DNA from: Corynebacterium tuberculostearicum
GTDB taxonomy: Bacteria > Actinomycetota > Actinomycetes > Mycobacteriales > Mycobacteriaceae
NCBI RefSeq assembly: GCF_013408445.1
Contig: NZ_JACBZL010000001.1
Span: 2,108,001 to 2,172,000, forward strand
DNA length: 64,000 nt
Direction: 5' to 3'
The notes under the pieces were generated by a model that did no database searches, was not told the origin of the DNA, and was given only the letters and a program-made list of their open reading frames with translations. Position 1 is the first letter of the stretch; every line of letters begins with the position of its first letter. Below, piece after piece: positions 18,014 to 30,765 of this stretch. Made by a program: the position numbers and the translations under genes.

Positions 18014-19318
18014 TTAGTCTTTGATCTCCGCATAGGCATCGAGCGCGGCCTGGCGCGATTCCTGCAGGTCCACGATAGGCGGGGCGGACAGTGCGGGTGC
18101 CCAGCGGCGCACGTACTCGCCGTCGGGGTCGAAGCGCTTGGCTTGCGTTTCGGGGTTGAAGATGCGGAAGAAGGGCGCGGCGTCATCGCCGCAGCCGGCC
18201 ACCCACTGCCAATTAAACGGGTTGGAGGCGGCATCGGCGTCCACCAAGGTGTCCCAGAACCATTCTTCGCCCAGGCGCCAGTGGATGCCTAGGTTCTTGG
18301 TGAGGAAGGAGCCCACCACCATGCGCACGCGATTGTGCATATAGCCGGTGGCCCATAGTTCGCGCATTCCGGCGTCGACAAGCGGAATGCCAGTAGTACC
18401 TGCCTGCCAGTCCTTGAGCCGCGGGTCATCCCAGGACCAGTCGAAGCGGTCGAATTTCTCCCGCACGTTCTCGGTGGCGAGATTGGGCAGGTGGTAGAGA
18501 CGGTGCCAGGCAAAGTCGCGCCACAGTAGCTCGGAGTGAAACTTGGCGGCCTCTGGTTCCTCGGCTGCGGCGAACCACACCTCGCGCGGGGAGACCTCGC
18601 CAAAGCGCAGGTGGGGCGAGAGTAGGGAGGTGGCATTGAGCGCGGGGATATCGCGCTCCTCGGCGTAGTTGGCCAGGTCCAGCTGGGCTAGTCGCTCGCG
18701 CGCGCCGGCCTCGCCGGGCGTCCAGTGCTCGGCCAGCGATGCGGCCCATGCCGGTTCGGTGGGCTGGGGCCAGGCAGATGCACTGCTTGCCGACGCCCCC
18801 ATCTCCGGCACCCCCTCCGGTTCATCTCCCGCCACCTGGGAGGCGGCGGCCTTGGAGAAAGGAGTAAAAACCTTATAGGGCTGGCCCTGGCCATTGGTGA
18901 CCTCCCAGGGCTCCACCAAGGTGAAGCCGGGCGAGGACGTCGCGGTGATGCCCTGGGAGGCCAGGGTTTCCTTGACGGTGGCATCGACCTCGCGCAGCGG
19001 GCCGTGGTAGCGGCGGGTCCACGTGACGGTGGTGGCTCCCAGTTCGGTGGCGAGGCGGGGGATTTCCTCGCGAGCATCGCCGGCGGCGCGAATGAGTTCT
19101 ACGCCGTGGTCGGCAAGGTCGCTAGCGAGGGCATAGAGGGAACGTTCGCGCCACCACGTGGTCGCGCCGCCCAGCGGGCGGGTGCCGGGATAGGCAGGTT
19201 CGTCGAGGACGACGGCGACCAAGGGGGCGTCGCCAAGCGCGGCGGCCTCGGCCGCGCGGGAAAGGGCCTGGTTATCGTGCAGGCGCAGGTCATCGCGGAA
19301 CCACATGAGGCTGGTCAT
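18014..19318 (-). CDS. phrB: Deoxyribodipyrimidine photo-lyase
   Basis: 434 residues from the ATG at 19318, since MTSLMWFRDDLRLHDN is the family start. Motifs: TWTRRYHGPLREVD, LSPHLRFGEVSPRE, LLWRDFAWHRLYHLP, and the FAD-binding C-terminal half with LKDWQAGTTGIPLVDAGMREL, TGYMHNRVRMVVGSFLTK and WRLGEEWFWDTLVDADAASN. It repairs UV-induced cyclobutane pyrimidine dimers using light. It contains an exact copy of the dispersed 16-bp word. It is on the same strand as the PLP cassette and 32 bases upstream of sbnA, so read-through into that cassette is possible. Confidence 0.93.
   Translation of the reverse strand: MTSLMWFRDDLRLHDNQALSRAAEAAALGDAPLVAVVLDEPAYPGTRPLGGATTWWRERSLYALASDLADHGVELIRAAGDAREEIPRLATELGATTVTWTRRYHGPLREVDATVKETLASQGITATSSPGFTLVEPWEVTNGQGQPYKVFTPFSKAAASQVAGDEPEGVPEMGASASSASAWPQPTEPAWAASLAEHWTPGEAGARERLAQLDLANYAEERDIPALNATSLLSPHLRFGEVSPREVWFAAAEEPEAAKFHSELLWRDFAWHRLYHLPNLATENVREKFDRFDWSWDDPRLKDWQAGTTGIPLVDAGMRELWATGYMHNRVRMVVGSFLTKNLGIHWRLGEEWFWDTLVDADAASNPFNWQWVAGCGDDAAPFFRIFNPETQAKRFDPDGEYVRRWAPALSAPPIVDLQESRQAALDAYAEIKD
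18785..18800 (+). repeat. Dispersed 16-bp word, copy inside phrB
   Basis: Exact GCTTGCCGACGCCCCC; identical copies are at 10540, 51600 and, reversed, 36383. Confidence 0.7.
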
Positions 19319-19373
19319 GGCGGCCATCCTACGCGGCGGAAACGGCGATTTGGAGAAACCGCGGGTGGGGAGG

Positions 19374-19632
19374 TAGTGTTTTCCACGAAGTTTGAACGGC
19401 CACTTCACGGCCGAGTCAAAGTTCACCGAAGACCGTTGGTCATCCATTTGGATCGAAGGTTCTCCATCCTAGGAGGCGGCCCACGCAGGAGACACTTTGC
19501 GATTATTCGCGGCATTCTCTTATGTCGCGCGCCCTGTGCTCTTGCACGGGGCTTTTGTTGTTTCGGGCAACCGAAGCGAGGAAGGCCCCGGCGGAATAAT
19601 AAAAGAGATGTTTTGGAAGGAGGCGAGAGACA
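19374..19632 (+). promoter_or_regulatory. rplJL promoter and attenuator-type leader
   Basis: TAGTGT at 19374-19379 is a -10 candidate. The roughly 250-nt leader contains GCCCTGTGC / GCACGGGGC (19531-19552), a 9-bp stem with loop TCTT followed by TTTTGTTG, shaped like a transcription attenuator. The leader also has the purine-rich GGAGGCGGCC region typical of L10 leaders that bind the L10-L12 complex. The rplJ start follows AAGGAGGCG. Confidence 0.6.
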
Positions 19633-20154
19633 ATGGCAAACCCAAAGAACACTGCAGACCTGGCAGAGCTGAAGGAGAAGCTGGCTGGCGCTAACTCTGT
19701 TGTATTGACCGAGTACCGCGGCCTGACCGTATCCCAGCTGCAGGAGCTGCGTAACGATCTGGGCTTTGACGTTGAATACTCCGTCGCCAAGAACACCCTT
19801 TTCAAGATCGCTGCCAAGGAAGCTGGCATCGAAGGTCTTGATGATTTGCTGACTGGCCCGACCGCAATTGCGTTCATCAAGGGCGAGGCAGTGGATGCTG
19901 CGAAGGTCATCACCAAGTTCGCTGATGACAACAAGGCACTCATCATCAAGGGTGGCTACATGGACGGCAACGCACTGTCTGCCGACCAGGTTGAGGCCAT
20001 CGCCAAGCTGGATAACCGCGAGACCACCCTCGCAAAGCTGGCTGGCGCTATGAAGGGTTCTATGGCGAAGGCAGCCGCTCTCTTCAACGCTCCTGCAACC
20101 AAGGCTGTACGCACCGTCGCAGCCCTGCAGGACAAGAAGGAAGCAGAAGCTTAA
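19633..20154 (+). CDS. rplJ: 50S ribosomal protein L10
   Basis: 173 residues. N-terminal NPKNTADLAELKEKLAGANS and VLTEYRGLTVSQLQELR are the L10 signature, followed by VAKNTLFKIAAKEAG; the C-terminal helix binds L7/L12. It anchors the ribosomal stalk. It is paired with rplL 88 bases downstream and probably autoregulates through the leader. Confidence 0.97.
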   Translation: MANPKNTADLAELKEKLAGANSVVLTEYRGLTVSQLQELRNDLGFDVEYSVAKNTLFKIAAKEAGIEGLDDLLTGPTAIAFIKGEAVDAAKVITKFADDNKALIIKGGYMDGNALSADQVEAIAKLDNRETTLAKLAGAMKGSMAKAAALFNAPATKAVRTVAALQDKKEAEA

Positions 20155-20242
20155 GTCGTCACAAAAGACGCACAATTACAACACCGTGTGCGCGGCATAA
20201 ATCACGCGCAGCGCACACACAACACAGAAAGGACTTGCCATC

Positions 20243-20632
20243 ATGGCTAAGCTCACCAAGGACGAGCTCATTGAAGCTTTCAAGGAAATGACCCTCATCG
20301 AACTGTCCGAGTTCGTTAAGGAATTTGAAGAGGTATTCGACGTTGAGGCTGCTGCTCCGGTTGCTGCTGTTGCAGCTGGCGCTCCGGCTGAGGGCGGCGC
20401 TGCTGCTGCTGAGGAGAAGACCGAGTTCGACGTCGTTCTGACCGACGCTGGCGCTAAGAAGATTGGCGTTATTAAGGCTGTTCGCGAGATCGTCTCCGGC
20501 CTGGGCCTGAAGGAAGCTAAGGAAATGGTCGAGGGTGCTCCTAAGGCTATCCTCGAGGGCGCTTCCAAGGACGACGCTGAGGCTGCTAAGGCTAAGCTGG
20601 AAGAGGCTGGCGCTTCCGTCGAGCTCAAGTAA
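20243..20632 (+). CDS. rplL: 50S ribosomal protein L7/L12
   Basis: 129 residues, AGAAAGGA upstream. The N-terminal dimerisation helix starts [15 protein letters not shown], a Ala-rich hinge lies at about 38-58, and the C-terminal factor-binding domain has [25 protein letters not shown] and [14 protein letters not shown]. It forms the stalk multimer on L10 and recruits translational GTPases. Confidence 0.97.
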   Translation: MAKLTKDELIEAFKEMTLIELSEFVKEFEEVFDVEAAAPVAAVAAGAPAEGGAAAAEEKTEFDVVLTDAGAKKIGVIKAVREIVSGLGLKEAKEMVEGAPKAILEGASKDDAEAAKAKLEEAGASVELK

Positions 20633-20654
20633 TTTCACTGAGCTTTACGCTTTC

Positions 20655-20701
20655 AAACCCCCCACTCTTACCGCCGCGCGCGGTGGGAGCTGGGGGTTTC
20701 C
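20655..20701 (+). terminator. Terminator after rplL
   Basis: AAACCCCCCA pairs with TGGGGGTTT across a C/G-rich loop (CCGCCGCGCGCGG) and is followed by CCTCGTTTT. Confidence 0.75.
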
Positions 20702-20776
20702 TCGTTTTATGCTCGCGGGCGCAATGCGGGTAGTACAGCAATGGCCAGTAGTGTCAAAGTATGAAACTATGGCATT

Positions 20777-21022
20777 GTGGAGTTCAGGAGGGGTAGCTTA
20801 GAGCGCTTTCACACAGATGGTAAGGGCCAAAGTACGTGCCCCCCTGAACTGCGAAGAATACTGCGCCGCAAACTCATCATGATTGACCGCGCAGCCTCTC
20901 TTGCCGATTTGAGGATTCCACCAGCGAATCACTTAGAGAGGTTGAAAGGGAAGTGGAGAGTAGTCTTCCGGTGGACAGGGAAAGGAGCTGTGGACGTTGA
21001 CTTCATCGACTATCACAAATGA
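20777..21022 (+). CDS. higB: HigB/RelE-family toxin
   Basis: 81 residues from a GTG at 20777; the frame is closed by a stop at 20762. It matches the RelE-fold HigB pattern, with VEFRRGSLERF at the N-terminus, a central HLERLKGKWRVVFRW and the end DVDFIDYH. These toxins are ribosome-dependent mRNA endonucleases. The GTG start with no clear ribosome-binding site suggests weak translation, or slight truncation of the usual MI(K)SF start. It is followed, with overlap, by an antitoxin of the matching HigA type. Confidence 0.75.
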   Translation: MEFRRGSLERFHTDGKGQSTCPPELRRILRRKLIMIDRAASLADLRIPPANHLERLKGKWRVVFRWTGKGAVDVDFIDYHK

Positions 21023-21329
21023 GGGAGAGGAAGCCTCGGATATCGTCCCCGTTCCACACCCTGGAGAGGTTCTGCGTGAGGAATTTCTGGAGCCGCTCGG
21101 ACTGACTCAATACCGCTTAGCCAAGGATATTTTTAGCTCCAAGTCTCAAATTTCCAAGCTGGTGCGTGGGCGCATTGGGATTAGTGCGGAAATGGCGCTC
21201 CGTCTTTCCGCTTATTTTGGCAATTCGGCAGAGTTTTGGCTGGGGCTGCAAGAAGAGTTTGATCTCTGGTGCGCGCGGCAGACCACGGATACCAGCAGCA
21301 TCATCGCTTGGAATACGCAGACGGCCTAA
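20997..21329 (+). CDS. higA: HigA antitoxin, XRE helix-turn-helix
   Basis: 110 residues starting at a TTG that overlaps the toxin gene by 26 bases. AAAGGAG (20981-20987) sits nine bases upstream inside higB, which decides this start. The HTH region is PVPHPGEVLREEFLEPLGLTQYRLAKDIFSS followed by ISKLVRGRIGISAEMALRLSAYFGNSAEFWLGLQ, the HigA hallmark. It neutralises HigB and should repress the operon. The pair is inserted between rplL and the rpoB upstream genes. Confidence 0.85.
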   Translation: MTSSTITNEGEEASDIVPVPHPGEVLREEFLEPLGLTQYRLAKDIFSSKSQISKLVRGRIGISAEMALRLSAYFGNSAEFWLGLQEEFDLWCARQTTDTSSIIAWNTQTA

Positions 21330-21400
21330 AACCAATCCGGCGTGGCGGGGCGGCCTGTAGAAACAAGGAATCGCCGCCACGGGCTGTAGAATTAGCCCCC

Positions 21401-22417
21401 ATGCTGCCCAAGTCCCGCATTATTTCCGTCCTGCTCCTAGGCCTCGGCGTTGCGCTCATCGCCGCCGGAATTGTGGCGCCGGCGTTTTTGGATTACTCCC
21501 CGCGGCTGCCACTGAACCTGAAAAACAGTACGTGGACACTGCACGATGATTCTGCGGATTCGCAGCAGCTGTCCAAGGACGGCACCGCGCCGTATTCGGG
21601 CCCCATGACCTACCAAATCAACATGGATATCCAAGAGCCCTCGGACGAGGAGAAGGCCACCGTGCGCATTGGTGAGACCCGCATGCGCGGCGAAGGGGAG
21701 GGCCTTAATGACCTGAGCCAGGCCCAAGTGTGGACCTATCCCGTGGACCGCCTGAGCGGCGAGGCGGCGGGGGAGGCGTCGCTTAGCCATACGCTTGCTA
21801 CGCCTTCGGATAAAGTCACGGTGGATGGCTACTGGCTCAAGTTCCCAGCAGGCGCAGAGAAGACCAACTACCCGGTCTTTGACCCGACGCTGCGCAAGGC
21901 CGTCGATGCAGTCTTTGAAGAAGAAACCACGATGGACGGCCGCACGGTCTACCGCTACCACCAAGAAATTGAGCCAACCAACGTCGCGCAGCTATTTGCG
22001 GCCGATGGCAATACCACCAGCCTGCCCAAGAAAGACGGCGGCGAGGAGCAGGGCTACCTAACCCACTCCGGCAGCCGAGACTTCTACGTGGACCAACAAA
22101 CCGGCCTCGTGGTGGGCATGGATATGGATATCGATGATTACTACGCGGACCGCGAGGGCGTGGGCCGCGAGCGCGCCTTCGTCTTTAATGGCTCTACCTC
22201 CGAAGAGGACCAGCAGGCGCTGCTCAAAGAGGCGGCAGATTTCCCGCGCGACCGCGTGGCGGAGATCGTGCGGTGGGTTGCCATCGGCCTCGGCGCACTG
22301 TTGACCCTGCTCGGAATCATTGGCGCATTGGGCCTAATTGGCGGCAAGAATAAGCATGCCCGCCCGCGCCATAACCGCGGGCGCATCGGCGGGAGCGCGG
22401 TGCCAGCGAGCCGGTAA
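21401..22417 (+). CDS. DUF3068 / PorA-family envelope protein
   Basis: 338 residues from ATG 21401. There is an N-terminal membrane helix (IISVLLLGLGVALIAAGIVAPAFLDY), a long extracytoplasmic domain with repeated GYLTHSGSRDFYVDQQTGLVVGMDMD-type patterns, and a C-terminal helix (WVAIGLGALLTLLGIIGALGLIGG) with a basic tail. This two-helix layout and the PLNLKNSTWTL start fit PF11271 (DUF3068), now often labelled porin PorA family. The name implies a mycolic-acid outer envelope role, but function is not proven. It is a stand-alone gene upstream of the long rpoB leader. Confidence 0.8.
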   Translation: MLPKSRIISVLLLGLGVALIAAGIVAPAFLDYSPRLPLNLKNSTWTLHDDSADSQQLSKDGTAPYSGPMTYQINMDIQEPSDEEKATVRIGETRMRGEGEGLNDLSQAQVWTYPVDRLSGEAAGEASLSHTLATPSDKVTVDGYWLKFPAGAEKTNYPVFDPTLRKAVDAVFEEETTMDGRTVYRYHQEIEPTNVAQLFAADGNTTSLPKKDGGEEQGYLTHSGSRDFYVDQQTGLVVGMDMDIDDYYADREGVGRERAFVFNGSTSEEDQQALLKEAADFPRDRVAEIVRWVAIGLGALLTLLGIIGALGLIGGKNKHARPRHNRGRIGGSAVPASR

Positions 22418-22450
22418 AAGCGCAGCTGGAAAACAAAATCGCCGCCGGGG

Positions 22451-22801
22451 TTGCGGTGTATTGAGATTTTAGTGGTAGGGTGCTCGGTGGTTGTCGCGCA
22501 CAGTCGCGCGACGTGGACGCGTTAGCGCCGCGGCGAGCACGAGCTTGCCCCCTAGCGCGGTAGCGACACGCCCCAAGTGTGGTGTGTCTTTACATGGCAG
22601 GTCTTTTCCTATAAGCTGTTTCGTTGCGCTGGAATCTGGATCTTCGGTGCACATTTAGCCTTTCAGGCCGGTGATGGCAAAACCGACTTGACAAGGTGAT
22701 TTTGTGCATTCTGAACCCAGACACTCCACAGCAGACCGAATGCTAGAATTACCAGCGGTTTTGCGGCTCGTCGGCCAGGGCGAGCAGGCAATCCGCGTGA
22801 G
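22451..22801 (+). promoter_or_regulatory. rpoBC promoter region and leader
   Basis: A 384-bp gap precedes rpoB. Two candidates: TTGCGG (22451) with TAGGGT (22476-22481) at 19-bp spacing, and a strong extended -10 TGCTAGAAT with TAGAAT at 22744-22749. Between them GTCGCGC / GCGCGAC forms a hairpin near 22495-22515, suggesting a structured leader for transcripts from the upstream start. No protein gene is seen. Confidence 0.5.
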
Positions 22802-25800
22802 GTGCTGGAAGGACCCATCTTGGCAGTCTCCCGCCAGACCAAGTCAGTGGCCAATATCCCCGGAGCCCCGAAGCGATACTCGTTTGCAAAAATCAGCGAG
22901 CCTATCGCCCTGCCGGGTCTCCTTGACGTACAACTTGATTCCTTTGATTGGCTCGTTGGCGCGCCGGAGTGGCGCGAGCGCGAGCAGGCTGAGCGCGGCG
23001 ATGACGCCCGCGTGACGAGTGGCCTCGAGGACATCCTCGAAGAGCTCTCGCCGATTGAGGACTACTCGGGCAATATGTCCCTGTCCTTGTCGGAGCCGCG
23101 CTTTGAACCGGTGAAGAACACCGTGGATGAGTGCAAGGAAAAGGACATCAACTACTCCGCGCCGCTGTACGTGACCGCAGAGTTTATTAATAACGACACC
23201 CAAGAGATTAAGTCGCAGACCGTCTTCATCGGCGATTTCCCGATCATGACGGATATGGGCACGTTCATCGTGAACGGTACCGAGCGCGTCGTCGTCTCTC
23301 AGCTGGTGCGCTCCCCGGGCGTGTACTTCGATCGCTCGATCGATAAGTCCACCGAGCGCCCGCTGCACTCCGTGAAGGTTATTCCTTCCCGCGGTGCATG
23401 GTTGGAGTTCGACGTCGACAAGCGCGACACCGTCGGCGTGCGCATTGACCGCAAGCGCCGCCAGCCGGTAACCGTGCTGCTTAAGGCACTGGGTTGGAGC
23501 GAGGAGCAGATCAGGGATCGCTTCGGCTTCTCCGAGCTCATGATGTCCACCCTGGAGTCTGACGGTGTAGCGAACACCGATGAGGCACTGCTGGAGATCT
23601 ACCGCAAGCAGCGCCCAGGCGAGCAGCCCACCCGCGAGCTGGCTCAGTCCTTGCTGGATAACTCCTTCTTCCGTGCAAAGCGTTACGACCTGGCTAAGGT
23701 CGGCCGCTACAAGGTCAACCGCAAGCTGGGGCTCGGCGGCGACCACGATGGTCTGATGACCCTGACCGAGGAAGACATTGCCGTCACCCTCGAGTACCTG
23801 GTCCGCCTGCACGTAGGCGAGCGCGAGATGAAGGCACCGAACGGTGAGATGATCGCCCTGCACACGGATGACATCGACCACTTTGGTAACCGTCGCCTGC
23901 GTACCGTGGGTGAGCTCATCCAGAACCAGGTCCGCGTCGGCCTGTCCCGTATGGAGCGCGTTGTGCGCGAGCGCATGACCACCCAGGACGCGGAGTCCAT
24001 CACTCCGACCTCCCTGATTAACGTGCGCCCGGTCTCTGCTGCTATCCGCGAGTTCTTCGGTACCTCGCAGCTGTCCCAGTTCATGGACCACAACAACTCG
24101 TTGTCCGGCCTGACCCACAAGCGCCGCCTGTCCGCGCTGGGCCCGGGCGGTCTGTCTCGTGAGCGCGCCGGCATTGAGGTGCGAGACGTTCACGCTTCTC
24201 ACTACGGCCGTATGTGCCCGATCGAGACCCCTGAGGGCCCGAACATTGGCCTGATTGGTGCGCTGGCGTCCTACGCCCGCGTGAATGCTTTCGGCTTCAT
24301 TGAGACTCCGTACCGCAAGGTTGTGGACGGCAAGATCACCGACCAGGTGGAGTACCTCACCGCCGATGAAGAGGACCGCTTCGCTATTGCTCAGGCCGAG
24401 GTCGAGCAGGACGCAGAGGGCAACCTTACCGGCGAGCGTATTGAGGTTCGCCTGAAGGACGGCGACATCGGACTTACCGACGCCGCCGGTGTGGACTACG
24501 TTGACGTCTCCCCGCGCCAGATGGTTTCCGTGGGTACCGCCATGATTCCGTTCTTGGAGCACGACGATGCTAACCGTGCCCTGATGGGTGCGAACATGCA
24601 GAAGCAGGCAGTGCCGCTGGTTCGTTCCGAGGCCCCGCTGGTTGGTACCGGCATGGAGCAGCGCGCTGCGTACGACGCTGGCGACGTTGTCATCACCCCG
24701 AAGGCCGGTGTGGTCGAAAACGTCACCGCTGATGTCATCACCATCATGGATGATGAGGGCCAGCGCGATACCTACATCCTGCGTAAGTTCGAGCGCACCA
24801 ACCAGGGCACCAACTACAACCAGACCCCGCTGGTTTCCATGGGCGAGCGCGTAGAGGCCGGCCAGGTTCTGGCCGATGGCCCGGGTACCCACAACGGTGA
24901 GATGTCCCTCGGCCGCAACCTGCTGGTTGCCTTCATGCCGTGGGAAGGCCACAACTACGAGGACGCCATCATCCTCAACCAGCGCATCGTGGAAGAGGAC
25001 ATCCTGACCTCCGTCCACATCGAGGAGCACGAGATCGATGCTCGCGATACCAAGCTGGGCGCCGAGGAAATCACCCGCGAGATCCCGAACGTCTCCGAGG
25101 ACGTGCTGAGCGACCTGGACGAGCGCGGCATCATCCGCATCGGTGCCGACGTCCGCGCTGGTGACATCCTGGTGGGTAAGGTCACCCCGAAGGGCGAGAC
25201 CGAGCTGACCCCGGAGGAGCGCCTTCTGCGCGCCATCTTCGGTGAGAAGGCCCGCGAGGTCCGCGATACCTCCATGAAGGTCCCGCACGGTGAGGTAGGC
25301 AAGGTCATTGGCGTTGCTCGCTTCTCCCGCGACGATGATGACGATCTGGCCCCTGGCGTCAACGAGATGATTCGTGTCTACGTTGCCCAGAAGCGCAAGA
25401 TCCAGGACGGCGATAAGATGGCCGGCCGCCACGGCAACAAGGGTGTTGTGGGCAAGATCCTGCCGCCAGAGGATATGCCATTCATGGAAGACGGCACCCC
25501 GGTGGACATCCTCCTGAACACCCACGGTGTGCCGCGTCGTATGAACATTGGCCAGGTCCTCGAGGTTCACTTGGGCTGGCTGGCACACGCCGGCTGGAAG
25601 GTCGATACCGAGGATCCGAAGAACGCCGAGCTGCTCAAGACCCTGCCGGAAGAGCTCTATGACGTTCCTGCAGATTCCTTGACCGCTACCCCGGTCTTCG
25701 ACGGTGCTACCAACCACGAGATCGAGCGCCTGCTGGCTTCTTCCCGTCCTAACCGCGACGGCGATGTACTGGTGGATGAGCATGGCAAGGCCACGCTTTT

Positions 25801-26296
25801 CGACGGCCGCTCGGGCGAGCCATACAAGTACCCGATCTCTGTCGGCTACATGTACATGCTCAAGCTGCACCACTTGGTCGATGAGAAGATTCACGCCCGC
25901 TCCACCGGTCCTTACTCCATGATTACCCAGCAGCCGCTGGGTGGTAAGGCCCAGTTCGGTGGCCAGCGCTTCGGCGAGATGGAGGTGTGGGCAATGCAGG
26001 CATACGGCGCTGCCTACACCCTGCAGGAGCTGCTGACCATCAAGTCCGATGACGTCGTTGGCCGCGTGAAGGTCTACGAAGCCATTGTTAAGGGCGACAA
26101 TATTCCAGATCCGGGCATCCCTGAGTCCTTCAAGGTGTTGCTCAAGGAGCTGCAGTCCCTGTGCCTGAACGTGGAGGTTCTCTCCACCGACGGCACGCCG
26201 ATGGAGCTGTCTGGCTCTGATGACGATGACATGGATAGCCCATCGCTTGGCATTAACCTGTCCCGCGATGAGGGGTCCTCCGCTGACATCGCCTAG
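22802..26296 (+). CDS. rpoB: RNA polymerase beta subunit
   Basis: 1164 residues from the GTG at 22802 ([12 protein letters not shown], the form used in other corynebacteria); a TTG at 22820 preceded by GGAAGGA is an alternative. Conserved beta blocks include the fork loop [68 protein letters not shown], and [18 protein letters not shown] near the end. In the rifampicin region the Asp, His and Ser at the classic 516, 526 and 531 positions (E. coli numbering) are wild type, but the following Gln is His (codon 430). rpoC follows after 106 bases. Confidence 0.98.
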   Translation: MLEGPILAVSRQTKSVANIPGAPKRYSFAKISEPIALPGLLDVQLDSFDWLVGAPEWREREQAERGDDARVTSGLEDILEELSPIEDYSGNMSLSLSEPRFEPVKNTVDECKEKDINYSAPLYVTAEFINNDTQEIKSQTVFIGDFPIMTDMGTFIVNGTERVVVSQLVRSPGVYFDRSIDKSTERPLHSVKVIPSRGAWLEFDVDKRDTVGVRIDRKRRQPVTVLLKALGWSEEQIRDRFGFSELMMSTLESDGVANTDEALLEIYRKQRPGEQPTRELAQSLLDNSFFRAKRYDLAKVGRYKVNRKLGLGGDHDGLMTLTEEDIAVTLEYLVRLHVGEREMKAPNGEMIALHTDDIDHFGNRRLRTVGELIQNQVRVGLSRMERVVRERMTTQDAESITPTSLINVRPVSAAIREFFGTSQLSQFMDHNNSLSGLTHKRRLSALGPGGLSRERAGIEVRDVHASHYGRMCPIETPEGPNIGLIGALASYARVNAFGFIETPYRKVVDGKITDQVEYLTADEEDRFAIAQAEVEQDAEGNLTGERIEVRLKDGDIGLTDAAGVDYVDVSPRQMVSVGTAMIPFLEHDDANRALMGANMQKQAVPLVRSEAPLVGTGMEQRAAYDAGDVVITPKAGVVENVTADVITIMDDEGQRDTYILRKFERTNQGTNYNQTPLVSMGERVEAGQVLADGPGTHNGEMSLGRNLLVAFMPWEGHNYEDAIILNQRIVEEDILTSVHIEEHEIDARDTKLGAEEITREIPNVSEDVLSDLDERGIIRIGADVRAGDILVGKVTPKGETELTPEERLLRAIFGEKAREVRDTSMKVPHGEVGKVIGVARFSRDDDDDLAPGVNEMIRVYVAQKRKIQDGDKMAGRHGNKGVVGKILPPEDMPFMEDGTPVDILLNTHGVPRRMNIGQVLEVHLGWLAHAGWKVDTEDPKNAELLKTLPEELYDVPADSLTATPVFDGATNHEIERLLASSRPNRDGDVLVDEHGKATLFDGRSGEPYKYPISVGYMYMLKLHHLVDEKIHARSTGPYSMITQQPLGGKAQFGGQRFGEMEVWAMQAYGAAYTLQELLTIKSDDVVGRVKVYEAIVKGDNIPDPGIPESFKVLLKELQSLCLNVEVLSTDGTPMELSGSDDDDMDSPSLGINLSRDEGSSADIA

Positions 26297-26402
26297 TTAG
26301 TTTCTTGGTCCACCGCGGGGAGGTTCCCGCGGTTGGGCATAAACGTTTCATTCATAAAAAGCCATCAATTCCTCGACAACGAGGATGAAAGGGAGACATT
26401 AC

Positions 26403-30398
<3,996 letters not shown>

Positions 30399-30431
30399 AC
30401 GAGAAGAAGCAAGCTCAATATAGAGCGCGAG

Positions 30432-30477
30432 AAACACCTCCGCTGTCTTGAAGTAGTCAAGATGGTGGGGGTGTTTT
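30432..30477 (+). terminator. Terminator after rpoC
   Basis: AACACCTCCGC pairs with GGTGGGGGTGTTT over an inner stem TCTTGAAGTAGTCAAGA, followed by TTTTCG. Confidence 0.8.
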
Positions 30478-30765
30478 CGTATATGTTCCAGTTATATGGG
30501 ATAACACCCATAACATTTTATAGGCGTATCCATGGGGCCCGTACCGGTAGCTATAGTAAACGTTTTATGATTACGCCGTTAACCTGCGGAAAGGCTGTGA
30601 ACTCTTAATGTTTCGAGTGTTGCGGTTCCCAGTGAACATTAATATGATTCAGGTTGGAGACAGCCAACATCAATACAAAAGTCAATATTTGGCTCCAGGT
30701 ATGAGTGTTGTCTATGTTGCTGTTCTTTGGACAATCCCTATTCTCATTCTAAGGAAGGGCTTTTC
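30478..30765 (+). promoter_or_regulatory. Leader region of the surface-protein gene
   Basis: 288 bp with no gene. An imperfect inverted repeat GTTATATGGG / CCCATAAC lies at 30491-30514 and TATAGT at 30552-30557 is a possible -10 box, leaving a leader of roughly 200 nt. The region is distinctly AT-rich relative to its surroundings. The ribosome-binding site AAGGAAGGG is at 30751-30759. Confidence 0.4.

Noticed and set aside
22844-25894. Large minus-strand frame opposite rpoB
   Set aside because: Codon bias of the highly expressed rpoB leaves an antisense frame free of stops; the predicted protein has no recognisable domain.
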